DNA from: Anaeromyxobacter diazotrophicus
GTDB lineage: Bacteria > Myxococcota > Myxococcia > Myxococcales > Anaeromyxobacteraceae
DNA length: 64,000 nt
Assembly (NCBI RefSeq): GCF_013340205.1
Contig: NZ_BJTG01000002.1
Span: 372,001-436,000 of the forward strand
Direction of reading: 5' to 3'
The position numbers and the translations under genes are program-made. Position 1 is the stretch's first letter. Each line of letters opens with the position of its first letter. This document shows positions 17,417-31,224 of the stretch, in pieces. The notes under the pieces are model-generated. The model did not search any database and was not told the origin of the DNA. It saw nothing but the letters and a program-made list of their open reading frames with translations.

Positions 17417-18163
17417 ATGGAACTCCTGTCGAGCGCGCTCCTCGCCGCCTTCCCGCACGGCTTCACGACCCGGCGCGGCGGCACCTCCGGCGCCCCATGG
17501 GAGAGCCTCAACCTGGGCGGCGCGGTGGGCGACGCCGAGCCCGCGGTCGAGGCGAACTGGCGCGCGCTGCGGGAGGCCACCGGCCTCGAGTTCGCGCGCG
17601 TCCGCCAGGTGCACGGCGACCGCGTCGTCGTGGCCCGCGAGCCCGGGCCGCCGCTCGAGGAGGCCGACGCGGTGGTGTCGGTCCGGCCCGGGCTGGCCGC
17701 CTGCGTGGCGGTGGCGGACTGCGTGCCGGTGCTCATCGGGGACCCGCGCTCCGGGGCGGTGGTGGCGGTCCACGCCGGCTGGCGGGGGACGCTCGCGCGC
17801 GTGGCGGCGCGCGCCGTCGCGGCGCTGGGGCGCGAGGCGGGCGCGCAGCCGGGCGACCTGCTCGCCGCCATCGGCCCGGCGATCGGGCCCTGCTGCTACG
17901 AGGTCTCGCCGGACCTGGCGCAGGTGTTCCGCGCGGACCTGGGGGCCCGGGTCGCCGAGCCGCGCGGGGGCGGCTCCCGGCTCGACCTGTGGCTCGCGAA
18001 CGAGATCGTCCTGCGCCAGGCGGGGCTGTGCCGCGAGCGGATCGAGGTCCTCGGGCGCTGCACGGCGTGCGAGCCGGACGCGTTCTTCTCGCACCGCCGC
18101 GAGCGTGGGCGGACCGGGCGGCAGGTGGGCTTCATCGCACCTTCACCGCCCTGTGTTTCTTGA
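17417..18163 (+). CDS. pgeF: Peptidoglycan editing factor (laccase-domain protein)
   Basis: A 248-aa member of the YfiH/DUF152 family, multicopper-like proteins that hydrolyse misincorporated amino acids in peptidoglycan precursors and can oxidise phenols. The metal-binding triad is present: His66 in VHGDR, Cys102 in ADCVPVL and His119 in VHAGWRG, together with IGPCCYEV. ATG 17417 has GGGAGGG upstream at good spacing. It is divergent from the diguanylate cyclase with 133 nt between them and is followed by a LysM protein, which fits a cell-wall role. Confidence 0.92.
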   Translation: MELLSSALLAAFPHGFTTRRGGTSGAPWESLNLGGAVGDAEPAVEANWRALREATGLEFARVRQVHGDRVVVAREPGPPLEEADAVVSVRPGLAACVAVADCVPVLIGDPRSGAVVAVHAGWRGTLARVAARAVAALGREAGAQPGDLLAAIGPAIGPCCYEVSPDLAQVFRADLGARVAEPRGGGSRLDLWLANEIVLRQAGLCRERIEVLGRCTACEPDAFFSHRRERGRTGRQVGFIAPSPPCVS

Positions 18164-18257
18164 CTCGCCCGCAGCGGTGCCGGAACATCCGGTGCGTCTC
18201 CCCGGGACGCCGCGCGGCTCGCGCGCGCGCCAGAGCCCGGGGCAGGAGCCGTACCCC

Positions 18258-19514
18258 ATGAGCGCCTCTCGACTCCTCCTCGCCGTGCTGCTGCCGGTCG
18301 CCGCGCTGGCCGAGCCTCCCGCCGACCCCGTCGAACCGGCCGGCGTCGACCTGGGCCGGGCCGCGGCGCAGCTCGAGGGCGATCCGGCGGCGCCGGTGGC
18401 CGCGGCGCCCGCGCCCGCCGCGGCGCCGCGCTCGTCGCTGGACGACGCGTACACGGTGAAGCCGGGCGACACGCTCTGGGACCTCTCCGGCCGCTTCCTC
18501 AACAACCCGTGGTACTGGCCCAAGGTCTGGTCCTACAACCCGGAGATCACGAACCCGCACTTCATCTACCCGGGCAACGTGCTCCGCTTCTACCCGTCCG
18601 CGGAGCAGGCGCCCGGCCGGGTCGAGCCCGTCGACGTCGCGAAGGCCGCGCCGGCCCCGGCGGAGGAGGACCTGGAGGCGCCGCGCGAGCTCGAGGACCT
18701 CTCCCGCGCCGACATGAAGAAGCCGCAGGAGCTCGGCGAGGGCGACGAGGTGGCCGTGGTGGGGCCGTACAAGATCGGCTACGTGCCGCCGAAGGGGCTC
18801 ATCGCGCGCCGCGACAGCTTCGTCACGCCCCGCGAGCTGGCCGAGTCGGGCACGATCGTGGCCGCGTTCGAGGAGAAGATGCTCCTCAGCCTGCAGGACC
18901 GCGCCTACGCACGGTTCAACACCGCGGCCCCGGTGAAGCGCGGCGAGACCTACGTCCTCTACCGGACCGAGCGCCCGGTGCGCCACCCGGAGACGGGCGA
19001 GCTCTTCGGCTACCAGTCGGTGATCCTGGGCGCCGGCAAGGTGGTGGCGGTGGACGACAAGGCGGTCACGCTCGAGGTCGCGCAGGCCTTCGAGCCGATC
19101 GAGCGCGGCGCGCTCCTCGCGCCCTTCAGCCAGAAGTTCGTGAAGCAGGTGCAGCGGCGCCCGAACCAGCACGCGCTCGACGGCGTCATCGTCGCCACCC
19201 AGCAGCAGCTCGTCTCCGAGATCGGCGAGCACCACATGGTGTTCCTCGACAAGGGGCGCCAGGACGGGGTGGAGGAGGGGAACGTCTTCACCGTCGTCCG
19301 CTCCGGCGACCCCTACGGCCGCGACCCGAACGCGCCCACGCGCGACGCGGCGCTGCCGGTGGAGGACGTGGGCACGCTGGTGGTGGTGGACGCCCAGCAG
19401 ACCTCGTCGTCGGCGCTGGTGGTGCGGAGCCTGCGCGAGCTCTACGTCGGCGACCACGTCGAGATGCGCGCTGCCGCCGCGGCCGCCCCGCTGGCCGGCG
19501 CGGGCGGCGACTAG
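18258..19514 (+). CDS. Secreted LysM-domain protein
   Basis: 418 aa. A signal peptide (about residues 1-18, cleavage near ALA-EPP) is followed by an Ala/Pro-rich stretch and one LysM peptidoglycan-binding module at about 65-111 (YTVKPGDTLWDLS to PGNVLRFYP). The long C-terminal part has no motif I recognise, but repeats of beta-rich sequence (AVVGPYKIGYVPPKG, VGTLVVVDAQ) resemble FlgT-like or SH3-like domains of other deltaproteobacterial LysM proteins. AGGAGCC precedes the ATG. Probably periplasmic and bound to the cell wall. Confidence 0.85.
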   Translation: MSASRLLLAVLLPVAALAEPPADPVEPAGVDLGRAAAQLEGDPAAPVAAAPAPAAAPRSSLDDAYTVKPGDTLWDLSGRFLNNPWYWPKVWSYNPEITNPHFIYPGNVLRFYPSAEQAPGRVEPVDVAKAAPAPAEEDLEAPRELEDLSRADMKKPQELGEGDEVAVVGPYKIGYVPPKGLIARRDSFVTPRELAESGTIVAAFEEKMLLSLQDRAYARFNTAAPVKRGETYVLYRTERPVRHPETGELFGYQSVILGAGKVVAVDDKAVTLEVAQAFEPIERGALLAPFSQKFVKQVQRRPNQHALDGVIVATQQQLVSEIGEHHMVFLDKGRQDGVEEGNVFTVVRSGDPYGRDPNAPTRDAALPVEDVGTLVVVDAQQTSSSALVVRSLRELYVGDHVEMRAAAAAAPLAGAGGD

Positions 19515-19670
19515 CCGGCCCGCGCGCCGCCGGGCACCGGGCGGGCGCTCGCCCGCTCCGCGTGAAGGTGAGGACCTCGCCGCCTCGCGTGCGCGCGGAC
19601 GCGCGCGCGAGGCGATCGCGTACTCCCCGAGATTTTCAGCGCTTTGCCGGTGCGGCGCCGGGAGCCGCGC

Positions 19671-19699
19671 TTGACCGTACCGGGGGTGGCGAGTATAGG
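19671..19699 (+). promoter_or_regulatory. Strong sigma-70-type promoter for dprA
   Basis: TTGACC (19671-19676), 17 nt spacer, TATAGG (19694-19699). The start codon is at 19710, so transcription would begin about 4 nt upstream of or at the ATG and leave no room for a Shine-Dalgarno sequence. This is the best -35/-10 pair found in the window. Confidence 0.65.
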
Positions 19700-19709
19700 G
19701 ACCCGCCCT

Positions 19710-20579
19710 ATGGACGCGGCGTGGACCCTGCACCGGAGCGACGACGGCTTTCCGCCGCGGCTCGCCGCGATCCCCGAGCCGCCGGAGCGGCTGCGCGTCC
19801 GCGGCTCCCTCGGGCCGCCCACCGAGCGGCGCGTCGCCCTGGTCGGCATGCGCCACCCCGACCCGTACGGCCTCGAGCTGGCGCGCGAGATCGCGCGCGA
19901 CCTGGCCCGGGCCGGGGTCTGCGTCGTGTCCGGCGGGGCGGAGGGCATCGACGGGGCCGCCCACGAGGCCGCCCTCGACGCGGGCGGGCGGACGCTGGCC
20001 GTGCTGGGCACCGGCCTCGACGTCGCCTACCCGGCGGGGCACCGGCCGCTCTTCGAGCGCATCGTCGCCTCCGGCGGCGCGCTCGTCTCCGAGTACGAGG
20101 ACGGGCAGCGGGGGGATCGGTGGACGTTCCCCAAGCGCAACCGGCTCGTGAGCGGCCTCTCCGAGGCGGTGCTGGTGGTCCGCGCCGGGGAACGGAGCGG
20201 CGCGCTCATCACCGCGGCCTGGGCCCGCCGCCAGGGCGTGCCGGTGTTCGCGGTACCGGGCGACGTGCGGCTCGAGGGCTCCGCCGGGCCGCTCGCGCTG
20301 CTCCGGCAGGGTGCGAAGGTGGCCGCGAGCGCGCGCGACCTGCTCGAGGCGCTGGGGCTCTCCGGCCAGCTCTCGCTCCTGCCGGCGCCGGCCGGGGCGG
20401 AGGCGGGCGGCGAGGAGGCCACCGTGCTGGCCGCGCTCGGGCGCGTCCCGCGGCACGCCGACGAGGTGGCGCGCGCGGCCGGCGTCCCGCCGGCGGCCGC
20501 CCTCTCCGCCCTGCTCCTGCTGGAGCTGCGGGGGCTGTGCGAGCAGCGCCCCGGAAACCTCTTCCTGCGCCGCGCCTGA
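19710..20579 (+). CDS. dprA: DNA processing protein DprA (Smf)
   Basis: A 289-aa Rossmann-like protein that loads RecA onto incoming single-stranded DNA during natural transformation. The family core is clear: VVSGGAEGIDGAAHEAAL, AVLGTGLDVAYPAGH, and FPKRNRLVSGLSEAVLVV. The C-terminus has a short winged-helix-like region. Placement directly before topA is common across bacteria. ATG 19710 was chosen over the upstream open frame because of the promoter ending at 19699. Confidence 0.93.
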   Translation: MDAAWTLHRSDDGFPPRLAAIPEPPERLRVRGSLGPPTERRVALVGMRHPDPYGLELAREIARDLARAGVCVVSGGAEGIDGAAHEAALDAGGRTLAVLGTGLDVAYPAGHRPLFERIVASGGALVSEYEDGQRGDRWTFPKRNRLVSGLSEAVLVVRAGERSGALITAAWARRQGVPVFAVPGDVRLEGSAGPLALLRQGAKVAASARDLLEALGLSGQLSLLPAPAGAEAGGEEATVLAALGRVPRHADEVARAAGVPPAAALSALLLLELRGLCEQRPGNLFLRRA

Positions 20580-20612
20580 CCGCGCGCCGCCACGACGCCG
20601 ACGAAGGAAACG

Positions 20613-23108
<2,496 letters not shown>

Positions 23109-23124
23109 CGGCGCGGCCCCGCGC

Positions 23125-23505
23125 TCAGATCGTCGGCCCTTGCAGCGCCGCCGCCGTGCCGCGCTCGCGGCGGGTCGCGCAGTCGGTGCAGAGCAGCGCG
23201 AAGGGCAGCACCTGCAGCCGCTTCGGGTCGATGTCGGTGCCGCAGTCGAAGCAGACGCCGTACTCCCCGTGCGCGATGCGCGCCAGGGCGGCGTCGATCA
23301 TGGCGACCTGCTTGCGCTGCGCCTCGCCCAGCAGCGCCAGCGTGTACTGCTCGTGCTCGCTCTGCGCCCCCTCCTCGAACTCGGGGTCGCGCTCGGCGCC
23401 GCGCAGCGCGTCCAGCTCCTCCTGCGCCCGCTCCGCGGTCTCCAGGATGGTGCGGCGCCGTCGCAGCAGGTCGTCCTTCAGGGCGTCCAGTTCCTTCGCT
23501 CGCAC
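23125..23505 (-). CDS. DksA/TraR-type zinc-finger protein
   Basis: A 126-aa protein with an N-terminal helical hairpin (coiled coil, about residues 5-70) and a C4 zinc finger CFDCGTDIDPKRLQVLPFALLC-type near the C-terminus (two CxxC pairs). Family members bind RNA polymerase through the secondary channel and modulate rRNA and stress promoters. The start is uncertain: GTG 23505 gives VRAKELDALKDD; the open frame continues far upstream as antisense to trmFO and is not credible. It converges on topA with 16 nt between the stops. Confidence 0.85.
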   Translation of the reverse strand: MRAKELDALKDDLLRRRRTILETAERAQEELDALRGAERDPEFEEGAQSEHEQYTLALLGEAQRKQVAMIDAALARIAHGEYGVCFDCGTDIDPKRLQVLPFALLCTDCATRRERGTAAALQGPTI

Positions 23506-23688
23506 GGCGCTCGGCCTCCATCGGATCCGCGGTGAATGGGCGCGCGGGGCGACCCCCACGAAAGAAACGACCCCGCCACCCCTCGGGTCCCGCGCGCTTG
23601 GGTTACAACCTGGCCACGAGGCCCACTGCGGCAACCCTCGGCCGGTCGCGCGAGGGGCGAGCGGGTGCCGAGGAGGCGAGCGAGCGAC

Positions 23689-25011
23689 ATGAGCGACGAG
23701 CGGCGGGTCACGGTGGTGGGCGGCGGCCTCGCGGGCAGCGAGGCGGCGTGGCAGCTGGCGCGCGCCGGCGTCCCGGTGACCCTGCGCGAGATGAAGCCCG
23801 GGCGCCGCTCGCCGGCGCACCACCTCGACGGGCTGGCCGAGCTCGTCTGCTCGAACTCCCTGCGCTCGGACAACCCCGACAACGCGGTCGGGCTCCTGCA
23901 CGAGGAGCTGCGGCGGCTCGGCAGCCTCGTGCTCGCCGCCGCCGACGCCACCCGGGTCCCGGCGGGCGACGCGCTGGCCGTCGATCGGGTGCGGTTCAGC
24001 GCCGCGGTGACCGAGCGCCTCACGGCGCACCCGCTCGTGCGGGTGGCGCACGAGGAGGTGACCGCGCTCCCGGAGGGACCTGCACCGACCGTGATCGCGA
24101 CCGGCCCGCTCACCGGGGACGCGCTCGCCGAGGCCATCGCGGAGGCGTGCGGGGGGCGGCTCCACTTCTACGACGCGATCGCCCCCATCGTGGCGGCGGA
24201 CTCGATCGACCCGGCCATCGCCTACGCGAAGTCGCGGTACGACAAGGGCGGCGGCGCCGACTACCTCAACCTCCCGTTCGACGAGCCGCAGTACCGCGCG
24301 TTCGTGGCGGCGCTCCTCGCCGGCGAGAAGGTGGCGCCGCACGCCTTCGAGGAGCCCAGCTACTTCGAGGGTTGCCTGCCCATCGAGGTCATGGCCGAGC
24401 GCGGCCCGGACGTGCTCGCCTACGGACCGATGAAGCCGGTGGGACTCGAGGACCCGCGCACCGGGCGCCGCCCGTTCGCGGTGGCGCAGCTCCGCCGCGA
24501 GGACGAGGCGGGGACGGCCTACAACCTGGTGGGCTTCCAGACGCGGCTCACCTGGCCCGCGCAGCGGCGCATCTTCCGGGAGCTCATGCCCGGCCTCGCC
24601 CGCGCCGAGTTCGTCCGCATGGGGCAGATTCACCGCAACACCTTCATCGAGGCGCCGCGCCTGCTCGCGCCCGACCTGTCGCACCGCGAGCGGCCGCACC
24701 TGTTCTTCGCCGGCCAGATCACCGGCGTCGAGGGGTACGTCGAGTCCACCGCCTGCGGGCTCCTGGCCGCGCGGGCCGTGCTGGACCGGCTCGCGGGTCG
24801 CCCGTTCCGGCCCCCGCCTCCGGCCACCGCGCTCGGCGCGCTCCACCGGCACCTCACCGGCGCCGCCCACCCGCCGGAGACGCCCTACCAGCCGACCAAC
24901 GTCGTCTTCGCGCTGTTCCCGCCGCTCGAGGGGCGCCACCGCGGCAAGGCCGCCCGCAAGCAGGCGCACGCCGCGCGCGCGCGCCAGGAGCTCGCCACAT
25001 GGCTCGCCTGA
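23689..25011 (+). CDS. trmFO: Methylenetetrahydrofolate-tRNA-(uracil-5-)-methyltransferase
   Basis: A folate- and FAD-dependent enzyme that makes m5U54 in the T-loop of tRNA. The 440-aa product begins with the FAD-binding motif [13 protein letters not shown] (about residues 8-20) and contains CSNSLRSDN, the YDAIAPIV motif, and [17 protein letters not shown] near the C-terminus. ATG 23689 immediately precedes the FAD motif; an upstream in-frame start at 23536 adds only Arg-rich non-conserved sequence. The stop overlaps the next gene by 13 nt. Confidence 0.95.
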   Translation: MSDERRVTVVGGGLAGSEAAWQLARAGVPVTLREMKPGRRSPAHHLDGLAELVCSNSLRSDNPDNAVGLLHEELRRLGSLVLAAADATRVPAGDALAVDRVRFSAAVTERLTAHPLVRVAHEEVTALPEGPAPTVIATGPLTGDALAEAIAEACGGRLHFYDAIAPIVAADSIDPAIAYAKSRYDKGGGADYLNLPFDEPQYRAFVAALLAGEKVAPHAFEEPSYFEGCLPIEVMAERGPDVLAYGPMKPVGLEDPRTGRRPFAVAQLRREDEAGTAYNLVGFQTRLTWPAQRRIFRELMPGLARAEFVRMGQIHRNTFIEAPRLLAPDLSHRERPHLFFAGQITGVEGYVESTACGLLAARAVLDRLAGRPFRPPPPATALGALHRHLTGAAHPPETPYQPTNVVFALFPPLEGRHRGKAARKQAHAARARQELATWLA

Positions 25012-26543
25012 TCGCGGTCCTCCTCGGCGTCGCCCTCGCGGCGGGGTGCTCCCGCCCCGCGGCGCCCGCCTCGCGGGGCCGGCGCCTCGTCGAGGGCGAG
25101 GTGCTCGCGCTGCGCGCCTCGCCCGACGGCGCGCAGCTCGCGTACCTGCACGGCTGCCGGAAGCTCCCGGACCGGAGCCTTCCCCCCGGGACCGCCGCCT
25201 GCGCGCTCGCCGTCGTCCCGGCGCAGGGCGGCGCGGCGGTCGAGGTCGCGAGCGGGGTCACCACCCTGCCGCCGGGGTTCGGCTGGAGCGCCGAGGGGCA
25301 CGCCCTGGCCGCCCTCGGAGACTACGACCACCCGCGGGGTCGCGGCGCGCTGTGGATCTGGTCGGGCGGGGCGCCACGCCGGCTGGCCGAGGGCGTCACC
25401 TTCTACGCGCTCGCCCGGGACGGCTCGCGCGTCGGCTGGGCGGCGCAGGGGCAGCTCTTCGTGGCCGGCATCGACGGCCCGCCCCAGCCGGTGGCCGGCG
25501 CGGCGGGCGTGTCGAGCCTCGAGTTCGGCGGCCGCGAGGGCGCGGCGCTCCTGGCGCGGCGCGCGGCGGTGGCGGGGGGCGAGCTCCTGGCGGTGAGCGG
25601 CCAGGCGGCCGCGCCGGTGGCCGCCGCCGTCCGGGACTACGCGTTCGCCCGGGGCGGCGAGCACTTCGCCTTCACGGCGGGTCCAGCCCAGGCGCTGACG
25701 CTGGCGAGCCCCGGGGCCCCGCGCCCCTCCCCGGCGCTGGGGCGCGACGTGCAGTCGTTCCTGTTCTCGCCCGGCGGCGACGCGATCGCCTTCGTGGCGG
25801 ACGCCGCGCCGGGCCGCCAGGGCGACCTGTGGGTGGCCCCGCTCGCCGGGGGTGCGCCGCGGAGGCTGGGGCAGAAGGTGGGCGAGCCGCGCTGGAGCGC
25901 CCGCGGCGAGCGGCTCGCCTGGCTGGAGGACTACGAGCCGCGCGGCCGGACCGGCCGGCTCACCCTGGGGGGGCTCGACCAGAAGCCGCGGCCGGTGGCG
26001 CGCAACGTCTCCGACTTCGACCTCGCCGCGGGCGGCGGGGCGGTGGCGTTCCTGCAGCACGTGACGGCGGGCGGCTACTCGGTGGACCTGGGGCTGCTCC
26101 GCCCGGACCGCGACGCGCAGCCGTGGACGGTGGCGCGGGGCGTGTTCGGCTTCTCCTTCTCCCCGGACGGCCGCTGGCTCTACTACCGCACCGCCTGCGT
26201 CCGCGAGGGCGAGGCGTGCGACCTCTACCGCGTCGAGGTGGGCGCCCCGGCGCCGGCGGGCGCCGCGGACGGGGGGACGGCCCCGGCGAAGGGCGAGCTC
26301 GTGGCGGAGGGGGTGAAGAGCTTCGAGTTCGCCCCGGGCCGCCCGGACCGGCTGCTCGTGGCGTGGGCGCGCAAGGACCGCGTCGCGCTCGACCTGGCGG
26401 TGTGGGAGGCGGGGAAGCTCACCGCGGTCGACACCTACGCGCTGCCGGGGTCGGTCCAGTTCCTGGGGAGCGACGCGCGCCGCCTCGGGTACGCCGTGGT
26501 GGACCCGAAGCGGCCGGGCGTGTACGTGGCCGAGCTCCCCTGA
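24999..26543 (+). CDS. Beta-propeller lipoprotein (TolB/WD40-like)
   Basis: 514 aa with a lipoprotein signal peptide ([10 protein letters not shown], Cys about residue 17). The rest is a series of about ten repeats of TolB/PD40 propeller style with SPDG or SPGG turns ([37 protein letters not shown]). It probably sits in the outer membrane facing the periplasm. It begins inside the end of trmFO, so the two are likely co-transcribed, although no functional link is known. Confidence 0.8.
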   Translation: MARLIAVLLGVALAAGCSRPAAPASRGRRLVEGEVLALRASPDGAQLAYLHGCRKLPDRSLPPGTAACALAVVPAQGGAAVEVASGVTTLPPGFGWSAEGHALAALGDYDHPRGRGALWIWSGGAPRRLAEGVTFYALARDGSRVGWAAQGQLFVAGIDGPPQPVAGAAGVSSLEFGGREGAALLARRAAVAGGELLAVSGQAAAPVAAAVRDYAFARGGEHFAFTAGPAQALTLASPGAPRPSPALGRDVQSFLFSPGGDAIAFVADAAPGRQGDLWVAPLAGGAPRRLGQKVGEPRWSARGERLAWLEDYEPRGRTGRLTLGGLDQKPRPVARNVSDFDLAAGGGAVAFLQHVTAGGYSVDLGLLRPDRDAQPWTVARGVFGFSFSPDGRWLYYRTACVREGEACDLYRVEVGAPAPAGAADGGTAPAKGELVAEGVKSFEFAPGRPDRLLVAWARKDRVALDLAVWEAGKLTAVDTYALPGSVQFLGSDARRLGYAVVDPKRPGVYVAELP

Positions 26544-26595
26544 GGGCGGGCGCCCGAAAACTCGCGCCGCCGCCGCGCTCTGGCACGATCGCGGG

Positions 26596-27513
26596 GTGCC
26601 GCTCGACCTCGCCGCCCAGCCGCTGGAGCTCCAGCGGTTCGCCACCCACCTCACGAGCGAGCGGCGCGGCTCGCCGCACACCGCGAAGGCCTACCTGACG
26701 GACCTGGCCCAGTACGCGGCCTACCTCGCGGGGCGGGGCCTCCCGCTCGTGCCCTCCTCCCCGGCGGCGGTGCGCGGCTTCATCGCGCACGCCTCGGCGG
26801 AGTGCGGGCCGGTGTCGATCGGCCGCAAGCTCTCGGCGCTGCGCAGCTTCTACAAGTTCCTCGTCCGCGAGGGCCTCGCGCCGTCGAACCCGGCCCGGGC
26901 GGTGTCGAGCCCGAAGCGCCCGAAGAAGCTGCCGGAGGTGCTGCCGGAGGAGGAGGTGGCGGCGCTGGTGGAGTCGCCGAAGCTGGCGGCCCCGCTCGAG
27001 CTGCGCGACCGCGCCTTCCTGGAGCTCCTCTACGCGAGCGGCCTGCGCGTCTCCGAGCTGACGGGGCTCGATCTCCCGGACCTGGATCTGGCCCAGGGAC
27101 TGGTGCGCGTGTTCGGCAAGCGGAGCAAGGAGCGCGTGGTGCCGTTCGGCTCCGCGGCGCGGGCGGCGCTGGCGCGCTGGCTGGACGAGGGCCGCCCGGT
27201 GCTCGCCGCGGGCCCGGACGGCGCCCGCGCGCGCCGCGCCGTGTTCCTCAACTACCGTGGCGGGCGCCTGTCGCAGCGCTCGGTGGCGCGCCGCCTCTCC
27301 CGCGCGGTGCTGGCGAGCGGCCTCCCGCGCCACGTCCACCCCCACGTCCTGCGCCACTGCTTCGCCACCCACCTCCTCGGCAACGGCGCCGACCTGCGCG
27401 CCATCCAGGAGCTCCTGGGCCACGCCTCGCTCTCGACCACCCAGCGCTACACCCACCTCGACTGGAAGCGCCTCGCCGAGGTCTACGACCAGGCGCACCC
27501 GCGGGCGAAGTAG
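26596..27513 (+). CDS. xerC: Tyrosine recombinase XerC
   Basis: A 305-aa site-specific recombinase that resolves chromosome dimers at dif with XerD. The N-terminal SAM-like domain (about 8-95) is followed by the catalytic domain with all key residues: Arg151 (SGLRVSEL), Lys175, His250 and Arg253 (HVLRH), His276 (LLGHASLS) and nucleophile Tyr285 (TQRYTHLD). The position in front of hslV-hslU is widely conserved (the codV arrangement), which supports housekeeping XerC rather than a mobile-element integrase. The start codon is GTG. Confidence 0.93.
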   Translation: MPLDLAAQPLELQRFATHLTSERRGSPHTAKAYLTDLAQYAAYLAGRGLPLVPSSPAAVRGFIAHASAECGPVSIGRKLSALRSFYKFLVREGLAPSNPARAVSSPKRPKKLPEVLPEEEVAALVESPKLAAPLELRDRAFLELLYASGLRVSELTGLDLPDLDLAQGLVRVFGKRSKERVVPFGSAARAALARWLDEGRPVLAAGPDGARARRAVFLNYRGGRLSQRSVARRLSRAVLASGLPRHVHPHVLRHCFATHLLGNGADLRAIQELLGHASLSTTQRYTHLDWKRLAEVYDQAHPRAK

Positions 27514-27580
27514 CTCGCGGTCGCGGTCGCGGTCGCGGTCGAGGTCGAGGTCGAGGTCGGGTCGAAGTCGCCGTCGAGGG
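27514..27580. repeat. GTCGCG/GTCGAG hexamer tract after xerC
   Basis: The tract starts at the base after the xerC stop codon and runs about eleven units, first GTCGCG and then GTCGAG, before degenerating into GTCGAAGTCGCC. It is non-coding on both strands as far as can be seen, and separates xerC from hslV. Confidence 0.9.
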
Positions 27581-28019
27581 AACCCCGCCGCCCCGCGCCC
27601 GCGCGCGCGTCGGCGCCCGCGCTCCGCGCCGCACCGAGGTCCCCGAGGCCCCAACGCGCACCGCGGTCCTCACGACGCGTCTGCGGAATCTCGCACCGCG
27701 GCGCCTGCGCGCCGCGGTGCTTCGGTCAGTCCTCGACGCGGTGGGGTCCCCTGGGCGCGTTCCGGCGAGCGGGTCACCTGGGGCGGCGCTCCGCGATGGC
27801 GCCTCGTGCGCGCGCGGGCGCGGGGCGGCACCGGCCGGCACGGCGTGGAGCACGCGGTGCCCGTGGGCACTGGGCTCGGCCCTCGTCAGGACGTCGATGG
27901 TCGACGGTCGATGGTCGGTGGTCGCGGTAGAAGGTCGCGGTCGAAGGTCGCATCCGCCTTCGGGTCCGCGCGCACCATCGCCCTTGCCGCATCCCCCTCC
28001 TCGCGCTACGTCCTGCGGC
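27581..28019. other. xerC-hslV intergenic interval with a second degenerate repeat
   Basis: About 440 bases without a supported gene; the plus strand reads only Arg/Pro/Ala-rich chance frames. From 27891 to 27950 there is a degenerate array built on GGTCGATGGTCGACGGTCG-like units (7- to 8-base spacing), related to but looser than the hexamer tract. In most bacteria xerC and hslV are nearly adjacent, so this gap is an expansion of the usual operon. Confidence 0.7.
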
Positions 28020-28559
28020 ATGTTCCACGGCACCACCGTCCTGTGCGTCCGCCGCGAGGGGAGCGTCGTCCTGGCCGGCGACGGCCAGGTCACCCTCGAC
28101 AAGACCGTCATGAAGTCCACCGCCAAGAAGGTCCGGCGCCTGGCCGAGGGGCAGGTGCTGGCCGGCTTCGCGGGGGCGACCGCCGACGCCTTCCAGCTCT
28201 TCGAGCTGTTCGAGAAGAAGCTCAAGGAGCACGCGCGCTCCCTGCCGCGGGCGGCGGTGGAGCTCGCGAAGCAGTGGCGCACCGACCGGTTCCTGCGCCG
28301 GCTGGAGGCCCTCCTCATCGTGGCGGACCGGGAGCACACCTTCGTGCTCTCCGGCGCGGGGGACGTCATCGAGCCGGACGTCGTGCCGGGCGGGGGCGTG
28401 GCGGCGGTGGGGTCGGGGGCGCCGTACGCGCTCGCCGCCGCGCGCGCGCTGCTCGCCCACTCGCAGCTCCCGGCCCGCGCGGTGGCGGAGGAGGCGATGA
28501 AGCTCGCCGCCGAGATCTGCATCTACACGAACGACCGGCTCTCGTTCGAGGAGCTCTAG
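28020..28559 (+). CDS. hslV: ATP-dependent protease peptidase subunit HslV
   Basis: 179-aa N-terminal-nucleophile threonine protease subunit of the HslUV (ClpYQ) complex. The start [14 protein letters not shown] places the catalytic Thr at residue 5, so the first four residues must be removed. GDGQVTL and SGAGDVIEP are typical. It is followed 2 nt later by hslU. Confidence 0.96.
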   Translation: MFHGTTVLCVRREGSVVLAGDGQVTLDKTVMKSTAKKVRRLAEGQVLAGFAGATADAFQLFELFEKKLKEHARSLPRAAVELAKQWRTDRFLRRLEALLIVADREHTFVLSGAGDVIEPDVVPGGGVAAVGSGAPYALAAARALLAHSQLPARAVAEEAMKLAAEICIYTNDRLSFEEL

Positions 28560-28561
28560 CC

Positions 28562-29968
<1,407 letters not shown>

Positions 29969-30012
29969 CGCGGCCGCGCCCCACGCCGGCCCGGTTGTGA
30001 TATAGGCGCCGA

Positions 30013-31224
30013 ATGACGCAGAACGAGGCGTTCGCCGAGCGCGCGAAGAAGGCGCTCACCCCCAACTACCGGCCCCAGCCCGTCGCCATCGTGCGCGGCC
30101 AGGGCGTGCGCGTCTGGGACGCCGACGGCAAGGAGTACCTCGACTTCATCGGCGGCGTGGCGGTGGACGCGCTCGGCCACTGCCACCCGGCGCTGGTGAA
30201 GGCGCTCGAGGAGCAGGCGCGCACCGTCTGGCACGTCTCGAACCACTTCACCATCGCGCGCCAGGTCGAGCTGGCCGAGGCGCTCCTCGCCAAGGTCCCC
30301 TGGGCGCGCCGCGCGTTCTTCTGCAACAGCGGCGCCGAGGCGAACGAGGCGATGCTCAAGCTGGCGCGGAAGTTCCACGCCGACCGCGGCCACCCCGAGC
30401 GCCACGAGATCGTCGCCTGCAAGGACTCCTTCCACGGCCGGACGCTCTTCACGGTCACCGCCGGCGGGCAGGAGAAGTACCAGCACGGCTTCGAGCCGCT
30501 GGTGCCGGGCGTGCGGCACGTGCCCTACGGCGACGTCGCCGCGCTCGAGGCCGCGTTGACCGACCGCACCGCCGGCTTCATCGTCGAGCCGGTGCTGGGC
30601 GAGGCCGGCGTCATCCCGGCGCCCGAGGGCTACCTGCGCGCGGCGCGCGAGCTCACGCGGCGGGCGGGGGCGCTGCTCTGCCTCGACGAGGTGCAGACCG
30701 GCGTCGGCCGCACCGGCCGCTGGTGGGCGCACGAGTGGGACGGCGTCGTGCCCGACCTCATGTCGAGCGCCAAGGCGCTGGGCGGCGGCTTCCCCATCGG
30801 CGCGCTCCTCGCCACCGAGGAGGTGGGGACGCACCTCTCCGCCGGCAGCCACGGCACGACCTTCGGCGGCAACCCGCTCGCCTGCGCGGTGGCGCTGGCG
30901 GTGCTGCGCGAGCTGGACGGCGGCGTGCTGGCGCGGTCCGTCCCGGTCGCGCAGCGCCTGCGCGACGGCCTGGCGGCGCTGGCGCGGACCGGCCGCGTGC
31001 GCGAGGTGCGCGGCCGCGGGATGCTGCTCGGCACCCTGCTCCGGGGCGTGGCCGCCCCGGAGGTGGCCCGGCTCTGCCGCGAGCGCGGGCTGCTCGTGAA
31101 CCCCATCGGCGAGGACGTCATCCGCATGGCGCCCGCGCTCACGCTCACCCCCGCCGAGGCGGACGAGGCGCTCGCGTGCTTCACCGCCGCGCTGGCCGCC
31201 GCCCCGGAGAAGGCCTCGGCATGA
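30013..31224 (+). CDS. argD: Acetylornithine aminotransferase
   Basis: A PLP-dependent class-III aminotransferase converting N-acetylglutamate 5-semialdehyde to N-acetylornithine in arginine synthesis. The 403-aa product has FCNSGAEANEAMLKLAR, the LDEVQTGVGRTG motif, and the PLP lysine in SSAKALGGGFPIG (about residue 254). ATG 30013 lies 6 nt after TATAGG (30001-30006), so the message may be leaderless. It overlaps argF by four bases (ATGA). The neighbour argF supports the arginine role over other omega-aminotransferases. Confidence 0.94.
   Translation: MTQNEAFAERAKKALTPNYRPQPVAIVRGQGVRVWDADGKEYLDFIGGVAVDALGHCHPALVKALEEQARTVWHVSNHFTIARQVELAEALLAKVPWARRAFFCNSGAEANEAMLKLARKFHADRGHPERHEIVACKDSFHGRTLFTVTAGGQEKYQHGFEPLVPGVRHVPYGDVAALEAALTDRTAGFIVEPVLGEAGVIPAPEGYLRAARELTRRAGALLCLDEVQTGVGRTGRWWAHEWDGVVPDLMSSAKALGGGFPIGALLATEEVGTHLSAGSHGTTFGGNPLACAVALAVLRELDGGVLARSVPVAQRLRDGLAALARTGRVREVRGRGMLLGTLLRGVAAPEVARLCRERGLLVNPIGEDVIRMAPALTLTPAEADEALACFTAALAAAPEKASA

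Noticed and set aside
23536-23688. Longer trmFO starting at 23536
   Set aside because: Adds Arg/Pro-rich residues with no family conservation before the FAD-binding motif; ATG 23689 is the natural start.
26596-27513. Integrase of a mobile element
   Set aside because: Position before hslVU, length and conserved residues identify the housekeeping recombinase XerC; no attachment site or phage gene is nearby.
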